From Synechococcus sp. CS-1325 (GTDB lineage: Bacteria > Cyanobacteriota > Cyanobacteriia > PCC-6307 > Cyanobiaceae), in assembly GCA_025128135.1 (NCBI GenBank), contig JAHLYW010000041.1, positions 116,521-180,520 on the forward strand: a stretch of 64,000 nt of DNA, read 5' to 3'. Positions 20,194 to 29,138 of this stretch are shown here, piece by piece. The position numbers and the translations under genes are program-made. Within the stretch, counting starts at the first letter, position 1. Each line of letters opens with the position of its first letter. The notes beneath the pieces are model-generated. The model was not told where the DNA came from and did not search any database. It saw only the letters and a list, made by a program, of their open reading frames with translations.

Positions 20194-23100
20194 ACGGCCA
20201 CCGGACCTGGGCTTTCGGTGAGCTCGCGCAGGGCGAGCATCTGCCAGCGGCGGCAGCTGGCCGGCGATGCTCGGTAGAAGCGATCCCAGGCTTCCGCCTT
20301 GTGGAGGGCATACGCCTCGGCCGACTGATCCGGGTGGCCCAGCTGCCAGCCCACCCGGACGGCGTGGCCGATCACCACGTCGAGGGCCAGATAATCATCG
20401 AAGCGGGCGGAGGGGTTGGCCCCGACGAAGGCCACCAGGGAGAGCAGGGTTTCGGAGCAGAGCTGCCGATATTCGGAGGCTTCGATCTTGCTGAGCAGGT
20501 GATCCACGAGGGAGGCGAAATTGCGCTCTCCGGGGGTCTTCTCAGAGATCAATGGGGCACTGTCCAGGCGGTTGCGGCGCTCCAGCTTGTCGCCGATGAC
20601 CAGACCCTGGCAGTGGTGCAGCAGGTCCCAGATGCCGGCATAGAAATCCCTTGGAACCCGCTGCAGGGCTCCGAGCCGCTGGCGGTGCTGCAACCAGCAG
20701 ACCTTCCCGACCGGCAGATCTTCGAGAGGATCGGGAACATCCCAGCGCACCCGGCCGCTGATGTGGAGCTGCTCCTTGCGGCGCAGGGCCTCCCGGGCAT
20801 GGTCCACATCGGCCAGCACGGCCCGCAGGCGGCGACGGATCGCATGGGGAGGGAGGCTGCAGAGTGTTTCGAAGGCGTCATCGGGAGTGAGATCCCGCTC
20901 CGCGGCCAGCTCTCCGGTGAGCAGGAGCAGCAGCTGGCCGAGTTGCAGGGTGAGGCTGCCCCTGAGCAGACCCGGTTCCTGCCTGGCCAGGCCATCGAGG
21001 CCCAGCAGCAGCTCCTGCTGCACCATCCACTCACGGCCATCCTCGCCGCTGAAGCGCTGGATCATGGCGCCGATCGCCCCACTCCCCTGCGGCTGGGTGA
21101 TCAGGGAATCGCGGGTGTAGTTGCGGCCGACCACCAGCTGCTTCTGCAGCACCAGCAGGTCGGTGAGGGCATCCTCGAGCTGGGGGTGGACCAGGCGCAT
21201 CAGGCCGGCGCAACGCCGCACCACCGACCAGTTGGACTCGGCCAGGCTGCGGCGATAGACCTCTTCCACCAGAGCCAGCAAGGTCACCGGACCGGTTCGG
21301 GACGGCCCCTGCAGGATGGCGGTCTGGCCGAGCCGGCGCATCAACTGATCGAGGAGCTCCGCCTGCTCGCTCAAGGAGGTGCTCTCCCAGAGCCGTTCGG
21401 CCAGATCGGCCATCGGGATCTCTTCGAGCTCCTGTTCCTGCTGCAGCGTGAGCGGTTGCTGACTGGTGCTGCTGAGCAGGATCGGCGCTGGGCTGGCTTG
21501 CTCAGGGGCGGCGCCGGTCAGCGGATCGGGCAACCTCACCCAGCAGGCCTGATCCGTGAGGGCATCGAGCTGGTCGAGCCGCACCGGAACGCCCTCGAAA
21601 CAGCCGCTCGCCAGGGCCTGGCCCAGCCGGATCACGGCGTCGGGATCGCGCTGGAAGGGTCCGGCACCCACCGGAATCACCAGCAGGGGGTGGCCGGCGC
21701 CACGCCAGTGGCGCTGCAACAGGCGCAGCTCGCTCAGCACCGTGTCCGCCAGCTGGTCAGGGTCATCAACCAGATAGAAGGTGCCCTCCTCGAGGGCCGC
21801 CGGCAGGAACGCGATCGGTCCATCGGCATCGTGGTATAGCCGAGCCGTGGCCATGCTTTCCATCCGCACGGGGGGGTGGCCACTGAGCCCGAGCGCGGCG
21901 TTGGCGCCCACCCTGGCCATGCGGGAGGCCAGCTCCTGGGAACTGGCCTGTCGCACCACCCTGCCCTCACCACTCACCGGCAGGCCCGCCGCCGTCAGGG
22001 CCGCTGCGATCGCCGGGTTGGCCGGGGCGAGGGCCACCAGCACCCGATCCGTCCCCGGCGCCATGGGTTCTCGGCGGCCGCAGGGATCAATGTCCGCCGG
22101 CGTGATCAGGCCGTTGAGCAGGAGCTCCCCGAGCCAGGTGAGGCTCTGGGTCCAGAGCAGGGGAACGTTGGGATTGGCGACGCGGGCCTGGCTGCCTGGC
22201 TGACGCCGTTCCGCCTCGATCGCGGCAGCCGGCACGAGATAGAGCTCCGGCAGGAGGGGGACTCCCTCCACCTCCACACTCACCGAGGCCAGACGCTGCC
22301 GCCAGCCCCAGGCCTCCTCCCAGCGCAGCTCACAACAGGCTGTGACCAGTTCGTAGGCGAAGAAAAGGGGCCATTCGCACTCGATCGCTTCGAACTGGGC
22401 CAGCTCCTCCCGCTCGTAATGAAGACGACGGTGGTCCTCCATCACCGTCTGATGGCCATCGCGGCGGAAGCGCTTGTAGCCGTAGATCCCACCCAGGTCG
22501 CGGCGGATCTTGCTGCGGGTGCGCTCCACCAGCTGCGGATCCTCCACAGCCCAGGCGGGGTAGCCGATCACCGCCAGGCAGGCGCTGTCGACCTCCTTGC
22601 TGGCCGATTCCCGCGGCAGCAGGGCCTGCAGGGCCCGACGCAACCGAATCACCGGCGGCTGGGGAATGTGGAGCAAATGGCTGCCATCCCCATGGCCCCC
22701 GAACAGGTCGAGGCCATCGAGAGCTTCGAGCGCCGCCTTGACCAAACCGATCGAACTGGCATTGCGCTCCGGTTCGCCATGGTTGCCCTTGTCGCCCCGC
22801 TCCCAGATGCCGTAGTCGGCGACCCGGTAGGCCCGGGCGATGTAATACACCAGATTCTGCAGAAAATCCCGCTCATGGTGGCTCTGAACCACCACAAGGC
22901 CAGCGCGGGTGAGCTGGGCCAGCTGGAGCAGGTAGAGCGCCGTGGCATCGAGTTGCAGATGGCCCCAGGCCTCATCGGCCACCACCGGATCGCCTCTGGA
23001 GGTGTCGAACTTGGCGTGAATCGCGTCGAGGCGGTGGAGGCTGTTCTTGAAACGCTCCACCTTGTGGGCCTGGCGCATCATCGCGACCAGCAGACCGCGC

Positions 23101-23450
23101 ATCAGCTGAAGCACCCGCTGATCCAGCTCGAAGACCCTGGTGGTCGCTCCATTCAGCCGGCGGTGGGCCAGGGCGAGCCCCCAGACGCACTGAATGGAAT
23201 AGACACAATCGCGAACCCAGGCATCGCCGTAGTTTCCGTGCACCGTGTGGGCGGTGCTGGCCGGCAGCAGACCACTGATCGGATGCTGTCGCACCAGGAC
23301 GACCCTGGCGATCTGGGAATCGAGACGTCGCAGCAGATCCTGGGCTTCCGCCTCCGGCAGGGTCCGCGGTGCCTGCAGCGGAGGCTGCTCCGGCCATCCG
23401 AGGCCCTGACCAGCGCTGTCCAACGGGTTGAAACTCACAATGCTGGCCAT
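20154..23450 (-). CDS. Glycoside hydrolase 15 / phosphorylase kinase alpha-beta-like protein
   Basis: A 1098-residue protein whose N-terminal half resembles the (alpha/alpha)6 barrel of glucoamylase-like family GH15 proteins, in the arrangement seen in phosphorylase kinase alpha/beta subunits. Recognisable segments are VHGNYGDAWVRDCVYSIQ (residues ~71-88) and the YGYKRFRRDGHQT stretch. The C-terminal half has no enzyme signature that I recognise. Similar long proteins occur throughout cyanobacteria, where a role in glycogen metabolism or its control is suspected but not shown. Confidence 0.82.
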   Translation of the reverse strand: MASIVSFNPLDSAGQGLGWPEQPPLQAPRTLPEAEAQDLLRRLDSQIARVVLVRQHPISGLLPASTAHTVHGNYGDAWVRDCVYSIQCVWGLALAHRRLNGATTRVFELDQRVLQLMRGLLVAMMRQAHKVERFKNSLHRLDAIHAKFDTSRGDPVVADEAWGHLQLDATALYLLQLAQLTRAGLVVVQSHHERDFLQNLVYYIARAYRVADYGIWERGDKGNHGEPERNASSIGLVKAALEALDGLDLFGGHGDGSHLLHIPQPPVIRLRRALQALLPRESASKEVDSACLAVIGYPAWAVEDPQLVERTRSKIRRDLGGIYGYKRFRRDGHQTVMEDHRRLHYEREELAQFEAIECEWPLFFAYELVTACCELRWEEAWGWRQRLASVSVEVEGVPLLPELYLVPAAAIEAERRQPGSQARVANPNVPLLWTQSLTWLGELLLNGLITPADIDPCGRREPMAPGTDRVLVALAPANPAIAAALTAAGLPVSGEGRVVRQASSQELASRMARVGANAALGLSGHPPVRMESMATARLYHDADGPIAFLPAALEEGTFYLVDDPDQLADTVLSELRLLQRHWRGAGHPLLVIPVGAGPFQRDPDAVIRLGQALASGCFEGVPVRLDQLDALTDQACWVRLPDPLTGAAPEQASPAPILLSSTSQQPLTLQQEQELEEIPMADLAERLWESTSLSEQAELLDQLMRRLGQTAILQGPSRTGPVTLLALVEEVYRRSLAESNWSVVRRCAGLMRLVHPQLEDALTDLLVLQKQLVVGRNYTRDSLITQPQGSGAIGAMIQRFSGEDGREWMVQQELLLGLDGLARQEPGLLRGSLTLQLGQLLLLLTGELAAERDLTPDDAFETLCSLPPHAIRRRLRAVLADVDHAREALRRKEQLHISGRVRWDVPDPLEDLPVGKVCWLQHRQRLGALQRVPRDFYAGIWDLLHHCQGLVIGDKLERRNRLDSAPLISEKTPGERNFASLVDHLLSKIEASEYRQLCSETLLSLVAFVGANPSARFDDYLALDVVIGHAVRVGWQLGHPDQSAEAYALHKAEAWDRFYRASPASCRRWQMLALRELTESPGPVAVQIGASRVMQSDG

Positions 23451-23456
23451 CCTGCC

Positions 23457-23504
23457 GTTGACCGGGCCGCTAACCGGGCCGCTAACCGGGCCATTGACCG
23501 GGAA
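23457..23504. repeat. 12-bp tandem repeat upstream of the GH15 gene
   Basis: Four copies of a 12-bp unit (GCTAACCGGGCC and variants) lie immediately upstream of the GH15 start codon (23450) and in the leader of the divergent glycosyltransferase gene. It sits where both promoters should be, so copy number could affect expression. Confidence 0.85.
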
Positions 23505-23598
23505 GTCCAGCTGGATCCGCCGATGGAGTCGCCGCAGATCACATCACGTCGGTACTCTCCTTCCATTCTCCCAGCGGCCCCGAGGGTCTTCAGCAGCG

Positions 23599-24366
23599 AT
23601 GGCGACTGAATCGGTGCGGACTTCATCCGGGAGATCCTCCGGGAGGAGTCGGGTGCTGGGCATTCCCGTGGATGTCTGCCCCGATGTGTTCGCCGCCGCG
23701 ATCGCCCTGCAGGGCCGCGGAGGCGGCCAGATCGTCACCCTCAACGCCGAGATGACCATGGCCGCCCGGGAGGATCCCGCCCTGGGCGCCGTGATGGAAA
23801 CCGCCGCGCTGGTCATTCCCGATGGAGCGGGGGTGGTCTGGGCCCTGGGGCTGCAGGGCTATCGCGTGCGGCGCAGCCCTGGCATCGAGCTGGCCCACCG
23901 GCTGTTGAGCCATGCCGCCGGGGCCGGCTGGCGGGTCGCCCTGGTGGGGGCCAGCCCAGAAGTGATGACCTCCCTGGTGGGGCGGCTGCAGCGGGAACAG
24001 CCTGATCTGAATCTCGTTCTGGCGGTCGATGGCTACCAGAGCGATCAAGCCTGGAATGCTCTGGAGCGCGACCTGCTGGCGGCCCGCCCTGATCTGGTCC
24101 TGGCAGCCCTCGGCGTGCCCCGCCAGGAAATCTGGATTCAGAGGCTGCATCAGGGGCAGCCGGGCCTGTGGATGGGCGTGGGCGGCAGCTTCGATGTCTG
24201 GGCCGGCACAAAAAAAAGAGCCCCCAACTGGATGGGGGCTCTGCAGATCGAGTGGTTGTTCCGGCTCTATCAGGAACCCCACCGCTGGAGAAGAATGCTG
24301 TCGCTGCCAGCCTTCGCCTGGGACGTGATCCGAAGCGGAGAAAATCCGCTGAAGCGAAAACGCTGA
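23599..24366 (+). CDS. WecG/TagA/CpsF-family glycosyltransferase
   Basis: A 255-residue glycosyltransferase of the WecG/TagA family (GT26), which transfers N-acetylmannosaminuronic acid or a similar sugar to a lipid-linked intermediate. Family motifs are TLNAEMTMAARED, VIPDGAGVVWALG and LGVPRQEIWIQ. The start at 23599 is the ATG nearest the conserved N-terminus. Codons 205-214 contain, on the opposite strand, an intrinsic terminator for psbK. A partner in surface-polysaccharide synthesis may be the WecA-type transferase at 39996. Confidence 0.87.
   Translation: MATESVRTSSGRSSGRSRVLGIPVDVCPDVFAAAIALQGRGGGQIVTLNAEMTMAAREDPALGAVMETAALVIPDGAGVVWALGLQGYRVRRSPGIELAHRLLSHAAGAGWRVALVGASPEVMTSLVGRLQREQPDLNLVLAVDGYQSDQAWNALERDLLAARPDLVLAALGVPRQEIWIQRLHQGQPGLWMGVGGSFDVWAGTKKRAPNWMGALQIEWLFRLYQEPHRWRRMLSLPAFAWDVIRSGENPLKRKR
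24211..24242 (-). terminator. psbK: psbK terminator embedded in the glycosyltransferase gene
   Basis: On the minus strand a 9-bp perfect stem (AGAGCCCCC / GGGGGCTCT, 8-nt loop) is followed by seven Ts, 140 bp after the psbK stop. The same bases encode the glycosyltransferase residues around GTKKRAPNWMGALQ. Confidence 0.8.
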
Positions 24367-24382
24367 CCAGCCGGCTCTGGAA

Positions 24383-24535
24383 TCAGCGAAAACCGACGGA
24401 TGCCTGCCAGACGAAGGCCAGCAACAGGAAAAAGAGGGGGATGATCGGCAGCACATCCACGAGTGGACCGAACGCCTGGTAAGCCTCGGGAAGCTGGGCC
24501 AGGTTGAGAACAGGCATCCCGGAAAAAACGGCCAT
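24383..24535 (-). CDS. psbK: Photosystem II protein PsbK
   Basis: A 50-residue single-span photosystem II core subunit. The mature part, from [18 protein letters not shown] to the end [10 protein letters not shown], matches the near-invariant cyanobacterial sequence; the first ~13 residues are the cleaved leader. The start is the ATG at 24535; a Met seven residues in (24517) is an alternative. It is convergent with the glycosyltransferase gene and lies downstream of tgt on the same strand. Confidence 0.96.
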   Translation of the reverse strand: MAVFSGMPVLNLAQLPEAYQAFGPLVDVLPIIPLFFLLLAFVWQASVGFR

Positions 24536-24567
24536 TCCTGGTGCTGAAAACAAGATTTGCCTGGACG

Positions 24568-25701
24568 CTACCACGTGTGTGCCGCCTGAGAGCCGGGCTC
24601 CCAGGGAGCGAAATCCTCTGCAAAAGAACCATCGCGGATCGCGGTGGCCATCGCCGCTGTGAACCGGATCAGGTGGGTGAGGTTGTGGAGGCTCAGCAGG
24701 GTGCGCCCCAGCATTTCGCCACTGCGGATCAGGTGATGCAGATAGGCGCGGCTGTGGTGGACACAGGCCGGGCAATGGCAGCTGGCATCGAGGGGGGAGT
24801 GGTCGTGGCGAAAGCGGGCATTGCGCAGATTCCAGCGCTCCCCTCCCACCAGGGCGGTGCCGTGCCGTCCGAGCCGGGTCGGGAGCACACAATCGAACAG
24901 ATCGATGCCCTGGGCCACGGCAATCGCCATTTCAGGCAGACTGCCAACCCCCATCAGGTAGCGGGGGATGTGCTCCGGCAGCAGGGGGGTGACCTGGCGG
25001 ACAATCCGGTGCATCGCCTCGACCGGTTCGCCGACACTGACCCCACCGATGGCGATGCCTGGCAGATCGAGCGCCGCAACCGCCCGTGCCGATTGCTCCC
25101 GCAGGTGGGGATAGGTGCCCCCCTGCACGATGCCGAACAGCGCCTGATCCGAGCGGGCGTGCACATCCAGGCAACGCTCAAGCCAGGAATGGGTGCGACG
25201 GCAGGCGGCTTCGACGACCGCCTCAGTGGCCGGATAGGGGGGGCATTGATCAAAGGCCATCACCACATCGGCCCCCAGGGCCATCTGTATCTCGATCGAG
25301 CGTTCCGGCGTGAGTGTGATGCGCGCCCCGTCGCGAGGGGAGCGAAACACCACACCTTCGTCATCGATGCGGTTGATGGCACCGAGGCTGAAAACCTGAA
25401 AACCGCCGGAGTCGGTGAGCAGGGGCCCCGACCACCCCATGAAACGGTGCAACCCTCCTGCCTCGGCTACCACCAGTTCACCGGGCTGCAGATGCAGGTG
25501 ATAGGTGTTGGCCAGCACCATCTGGGCTCCGGTGGCCGCCAGCTGAGCGGCTGTGACCCCCTTCACGGTGGCAGCCGTGCCCACCGGCATGAACCGTGGT
25601 GTCTCGATCACACCGTGGGGGGTGTGAAACCGCCCGCAACGGGCGTTGGTGCGCAGGCAATGGGCGGTGCGCTCGAAATGGAATGGAGTGGGCTCGCTCA
25701 A
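24568..25701 (-). CDS. tgt: tRNA-guanine transglycosylase
   Basis: A 377-residue enzyme that exchanges guanine-34 for the queuosine precursor preQ1 in GUN tRNAs. The catalytic Asp region is [14 protein letters not shown], a second Asp lies in [16 protein letters not shown], and the zinc ligands are in [16 protein letters not shown]. No ATG precedes the conserved start of the domain closely. The TTG at 25701 (then [14 protein letters not shown]) gives the expected length and is preferred; the ATG at 25803 would add 34 non-conserved residues and overlap cobS. Confidence 0.92.
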   Translation of the reverse strand: MSEPTPFHFERTAHCLRTNARCGRFHTPHGVIETPRFMPVGTAATVKGVTAAQLAATGAQMVLANTYHLHLQPGELVVAEAGGLHRFMGWSGPLLTDSGGFQVFSLGAINRIDDEGVVFRSPRDGARITLTPERSIEIQMALGADVVMAFDQCPPYPATEAVVEAACRRTHSWLERCLDVHARSDQALFGIVQGGTYPHLREQSARAVAALDLPGIAIGGVSVGEPVEAMHRIVRQVTPLLPEHIPRYLMGVGSLPEMAIAVAQGIDLFDCVLPTRLGRHGTALVGGERWNLRNARFRHDHSPLDASCHCPACVHHSRAYLHHLIRSGEMLGRTLLSLHNLTHLIRFTAAMATAIRDGSFAEDFAPWEPGSQAAHTW

Positions 25702-25766
25702 GGGTCGGCGTCTGCACCGGCTTGGAACAAGGCTGGGCTCGGTCCACTGTGGGTTGAACTTAAGAG

Positions 25767-26567
25767 GTGCCGTCCAGCGGCGATCCACCCGTGAGCTCCC
25801 CATCCCCCGGACCTGAGCGGTCGCCCGGCTGGTTGCGCGACCTGGCCGGCGCCTGGGTGTTCTACAGCGTCTTGCCGGCCTGGCCGTGGCTGACGCCACG
25901 CTTCGAGCGGATCGCCCGTTTTGCGCCCTGGATCGGCGCTGGCCTGGGCGGGTTTCAGGCCCTCCTCTGGGTGCTCACCGAAAGCCGGCTGGCACCGGCC
26001 GCCGTGGTTGCCCTGGTGCTGGCCCTCGGCCTCGTGCTCACCGGTGGCCTGCACAGCGACGGGGTCATGGACACCGCCGACGGGCTCGCCGCCGGCGACC
26101 GGTCCCTGGAGGCGATGGAGGACAGCCGGGTGGGGGCCAGCGGAGTGATCGCCTTTGCGGTGCTGGTGTTGCTGCGCGGCGCCGGCCTGCTCTGCCTGGC
26201 GGGGCTGGCTCCAGCCGGCGCGGTGGCCCTCGCGCTGATCTGGGCGGCGGTATGGGGCCGGATCGCCCCGCTGCTGGCCATCGCCTGGTTCCCCTATCTC
26301 AGGCCAGGGGGGACGGCCGGCTTCCACCGTCGGCACTGGCATGGCCTGGCCCGGGAACTGCGGCCATCAATCCTGCTGCTGGGGCTGCTGAGCCTGGTGG
26401 GTGGAGGCTGGTTCTGGCAGGGCTGGCTGGGCCTGCTCCCCGCTGTGCTGGTGCCACTCTGGCTGGGCCGACGGCTGGGCGGCCACAGCGGGGACACCTA
26501 CGGAGCCTGCGTGGAGTGGACCGAAGGCCTGGGCCTGCTGCTGACGGCCCTGGCCCTTTCAGGCTGA
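25767..26567 (+). CDS. cobS: Adenosylcobinamide-GDP ribazoletransferase
   Basis: A 266-residue integral membrane enzyme of the last step of cobalamin (or pseudocobalamin) synthesis, joining adenosylcobinamide-GDP and the lower-ligand riboside. It has the family motif [18 protein letters not shown], which carries the metal-binding Asp residues, and several membrane spans. The start is a GTG at 25767 or, eight codons on, a GTG at 25791. It is divergent from tgt and overlaps the next gene by 9 bp at its 3' end. Confidence 0.92.
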   Translation: MPSSGDPPVSSPSPGPERSPGWLRDLAGAWVFYSVLPAWPWLTPRFERIARFAPWIGAGLGGFQALLWVLTESRLAPAAVVALVLALGLVLTGGLHSDGVMDTADGLAAGDRSLEAMEDSRVGASGVIAFAVLVLLRGAGLLCLAGLAPAGAVALALIWAAVWGRIAPLLAIAWFPYLRPGGTAGFHRRHWHGLARELRPSILLLGLLSLVGGGWFWQGWLGLLPAVLVPLWLGRRLGGHSGDTYGACVEWTEGLGLLLTALALSG

Positions 26568-27689
26568 AGGGAGGGCCGGGGGCAACTCCAGGCAGAACGC
26601 ATTGCCTTCTCCCGGCAGGCCGGGATCAAAGCCAGCTGGCGGCTGGATCAGGCGCAGCTCACCGCCGAGGTTGCGGGCCAGCTCCCGCGCCAGAGCCAGC
26701 CCGAGCCCCGAGCCGGGACGGTCCCGGGACCGTGAACCGCGCACACCCGGCTCGAAGATCGCTTGCCGCTCAGCGGCAGCGATCGGCGGACCGCCATCCC
26801 AGACGCAGATCTGGAGGCTGGACGGCTCGCCCTGATCCTGCCGACATCGCAGCCCGACCGGAGTGCCCTCGGGGCTGTAACGGAAGGCGTTCTCCAGCAG
26901 ATTGGCGAGGATCTCAGCCACGGCGGCGCTGTCTCCACACCAGGCGGGGCTCTGGCCAGGACCAGACCAGCCACGGCCCTGCAGCGAGGCCGTGGCCGCG
27001 GCCCGCTGCAGCAGGGGCTCCAGCCGCTCCTGCAGCGGTTGCGGCTCGATGGAACTCAGGGTCGGGGGCAACAGCAAGGGCATGGGAGCCACCGCGCCGG
27101 GGCCGATGCCGGGACGTTGATCGAGGCTGTCGATCGCATCGACGTATTGATTGAGCTGCCGTTCCTCCGCCAGCAGACCCTCGACAAGGGAGCGATTGGT
27201 GGCATCGCCCTCCAGGCGTCGCTTCAGCAGCTGACCAAAAGTGCGCAAGGCGGCCAGAGGGTTGCGGAGCTGATGCACCAGCAGGCGCAACTGCTGGCTC
27301 TGAAGCTCCAGACGGTGTTCGAGCCGCTGCTGTTCCAGATCGAGGCGCAGAGCCTCGCTCAGGCAGTGCGCCACCTCCTGCAGTCGCGTGGTCAGGGTTG
27401 GTGACCAGGGCAACTGGGTGGTTTCCACTCTCAGGGCCCCCAGCAACGTGCTCTCCTGCCGCAATGGGAACCAGGCGCGTTCGGCACTGGGCTTGAGCAG
27501 GCTGGGATCCTCCTCCAGCGCCGGCAGGGCCAGGGTGGTGATCGGCCACCTGCCGACGGGGATCAGCCCGGGTTTTCCGTCGTTGAGAGGCAGGGCGAGA
27601 TAGACGACGAGAGCACTGAGCTCGGGACGGTCGGCAAACTGGGCGAGCTGATGACCGAGCAGCGACTGGAAGCGGGCCGAGATCTCCAT
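26559..27689 (-). CDS. Sensor histidine kinase, Hik2/CSK-like
   Basis: A 376-residue cytoplasmic kinase with no membrane span. An N-terminal GAF-like sensor region (residues ~1-115) is followed by a coiled segment and the phosphorylation site LVHQLRNPLAALRTFGQLLKRR (His near residue 138), then the ATP-binding boxes EILANLLENAFRYSPEG, VWDGGPPI and GSGLGLALARELA. The H-box wording is that of cyanobacterial Hik2 and chloroplast sensor kinase, which report photosynthetic redox state and salt stress to Rre1/RppA-type regulators. No response regulator is adjacent. The Hik2 assignment rests on motif similarity only. Confidence 0.8.
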   Translation of the reverse strand: MEISARFQSLLGHQLAQFADRPELSALVVYLALPLNDGKPGLIPVGRWPITTLALPALEEDPSLLKPSAERAWFPLRQESTLLGALRVETTQLPWSPTLTTRLQEVAHCLSEALRLDLEQQRLEHRLELQSQQLRLLVHQLRNPLAALRTFGQLLKRRLEGDATNRSLVEGLLAEERQLNQYVDAIDSLDQRPGIGPGAVAPMPLLLPPTLSSIEPQPLQERLEPLLQRAAATASLQGRGWSGPGQSPAWCGDSAAVAEILANLLENAFRYSPEGTPVGLRCRQDQGEPSSLQICVWDGGPPIAAAERQAIFEPGVRGSRSRDRPGSGLGLALARELARNLGGELRLIQPPAGFDPGLPGEGNAFCLELPPALPSA

Positions 27690-27766
27690 CAGCGACTGGT
27701 CTTCAACCGCAGGAAAGGAATTTCCTAACCGACGTTGGAAATCCGTGGAAAAGCCTTAAGATTTGA

Positions 27767-27780
27767 GTATCGACCAATAC
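27767..27780. promoter_or_regulatory. NtcA-consensus palindrome in a 374-bp intergenic region
   Basis: GTA-N8-TAC fits the NtcA operator exactly and lies between the kinase start (27689) and the DUF3155 gene (28064). No TA-N3-T -10 box sits at the usual 22-23 bp in either direction, so function is doubtful. The rest of 27690-28063 holds no gene or RNA that I recognise, although the DUF3155 reading frame stays open upstream to 27763. Confidence 0.3.
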
Positions 27781-28063
27781 TTCGCAATCCGCGAGCCGGA
27801 ACCCAACGCGAAGCAATGGCGGCATCGGTTGCTCTTTCCTTGCAACGGAGGCTACAGCAGAGGCAGGCACGTCCCTCCGCTGTTCGATGGCCTGTTTTCA
27901 GCGCCATCGCGTCGTTGCTCCATTGGGTTCAGAAGTTCTCGGCTGAAAGTTGTTTGGGAGTTGCCAGGTCCTCCAACCGAGAGGGTTCTGGCCACCTTGG
28001 CTTGCCAACGCACGTCACACCCTCAACCCCATCCTTCTCCGCCTCCCCCAGGGAGTGGTTCCA

Positions 28064-28434
28064 TGTCTAAGAAGCGCAAGCGGATCAGCCGTCGTCGTCT
28101 CGCCGGGCAGCGCGTGCTTGCCCACATCCCCACCCACAACCTCGAAACCGGAGAGCACAAGCCGGTCACGGCGGCCCGTCGCTTCATTGCCGAGAGCGGC
28201 CTGCTTGCTCCGGCCCTGCTGAACGTGCGCCGCAATGAGCACACCACCGATCGCTTCTTCTGGGGCGAGAAGGGCCTGTTCAGCGCCCAGTACGCTGAAG
28301 AGAACCATTTCCTCTTTCCATCCCTGCGGCTGATCGTCGATCAGATCGGTGAAGAAGCCCTGTTCGCGGGCCTTGAGTCCACCGGATCCGACGACTGGGA
28401 GGAAATGGAAGAGTACGAATACGCCTTCGTCTGA
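28064..28434 (+). CDS. DUF3155 protein
   Basis: A 123-residue cyanobacteria-specific protein with a strongly basic start (MSKKRKRISRRRLAGQRVLA), the conserved HNLETGEHKPVTAARRFIAESG segment and a very acidic tail ending EEMEEYEYAFV. The charge split suggests nucleic-acid or ribosome binding, but no function is known. The ATG at 28064 fits family length; the upstream open frame has no family similarity. Confidence 0.88.
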
Positions 28435-28458
28435 ACCCCTCCTCTCCCCCGGCTGCGC

Positions 28459-29070
28459 TCACGGCGACCCGGGGGTCTCCTGCCACTGATCTGCCAGGAA
28501 GGCCTGCAGGGAGGGAAAGAGGGAGGCATCGATCGAATGTCCCCCCTTGAAACGAAGCAGATCCGCCCTGGCTCCGGCCTGCCGCAACAGCCGAAGCACT
28601 TCCACGCTGGCGGCAGGTGGAACCACCGGATCCTGATCGCCATGGGTCAGCAGCACCCGGGTGAGTGGGGCCTCGGGCGCCCAGCCGGGGTGCGGGTACC
28701 CGCTGCAGGCAATCAACCCGGCGATCGGCAATGCACTGGCCACGTCGAGGCCCATCGCCGCTCCCTGGGAAAATCCCAGCACAACCGTGCGCTCCAGGGG
28801 CAGGCTGTCATTCAGCTCCAGAAACCTCTGACGCAGGGCGTCCCGGGCCGGCGGCAGGCCGGGCCACTCCGGTTGCTGCAGGTCATACCACTGTCTGCCC
28901 ACGCCGAGGGGATGGCGTTCAGGCGCTCGCAGGGCCACCAGGGCGATCTCCGGACCGGCCAGCTGCTCGCCGAGATCCAGCAGGTCATCGGCGTCAGCTC
29001 CCCAGCCGTGCAGCAGCACCAGACGGTGTTCGGCCTGGGTCGGTCCTTGGCGGAGTTGGTCTGAGGTCAT
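28459..29070 (-). CDS. Alpha/beta hydrolase (carboxylesterase/phospholipase family)
   Basis: A 203-residue serine esterase. HGWGADADDL forms the oxyanion region, the nucleophile is in GFSQGAAMG, the Asp is in THGDQDPVVP and the His is in FKGGHSIDASLF, as in bacterial carboxylesterases related to acyl-protein thioesterases. The start at 29070 (MTSDQLRQGP) leaves a 68-bp spacer to the divergent purH gene. Confidence 0.88.
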   Translation of the reverse strand: MTSDQLRQGPTQAEHRLVLLHGWGADADDLLDLGEQLAGPEIALVALRAPERHPLGVGRQWYDLQQPEWPGLPPARDALRQRFLELNDSLPLERTVVLGFSQGAAMGLDVASALPIAGLIACSGYPHPGWAPEAPLTRVLLTHGDQDPVVPPAASVEVLRLLRQAGARADLLRFKGGHSIDASLFPSLQAFLADQWQETPGSP

Positions 29071-29138
29071 GGCGGAAGTGATGGGGGGATGGCGAAGCTG
29101 CGCTGGGTAGGTTGTGACGATTCCGTCCCGCAATCGCG

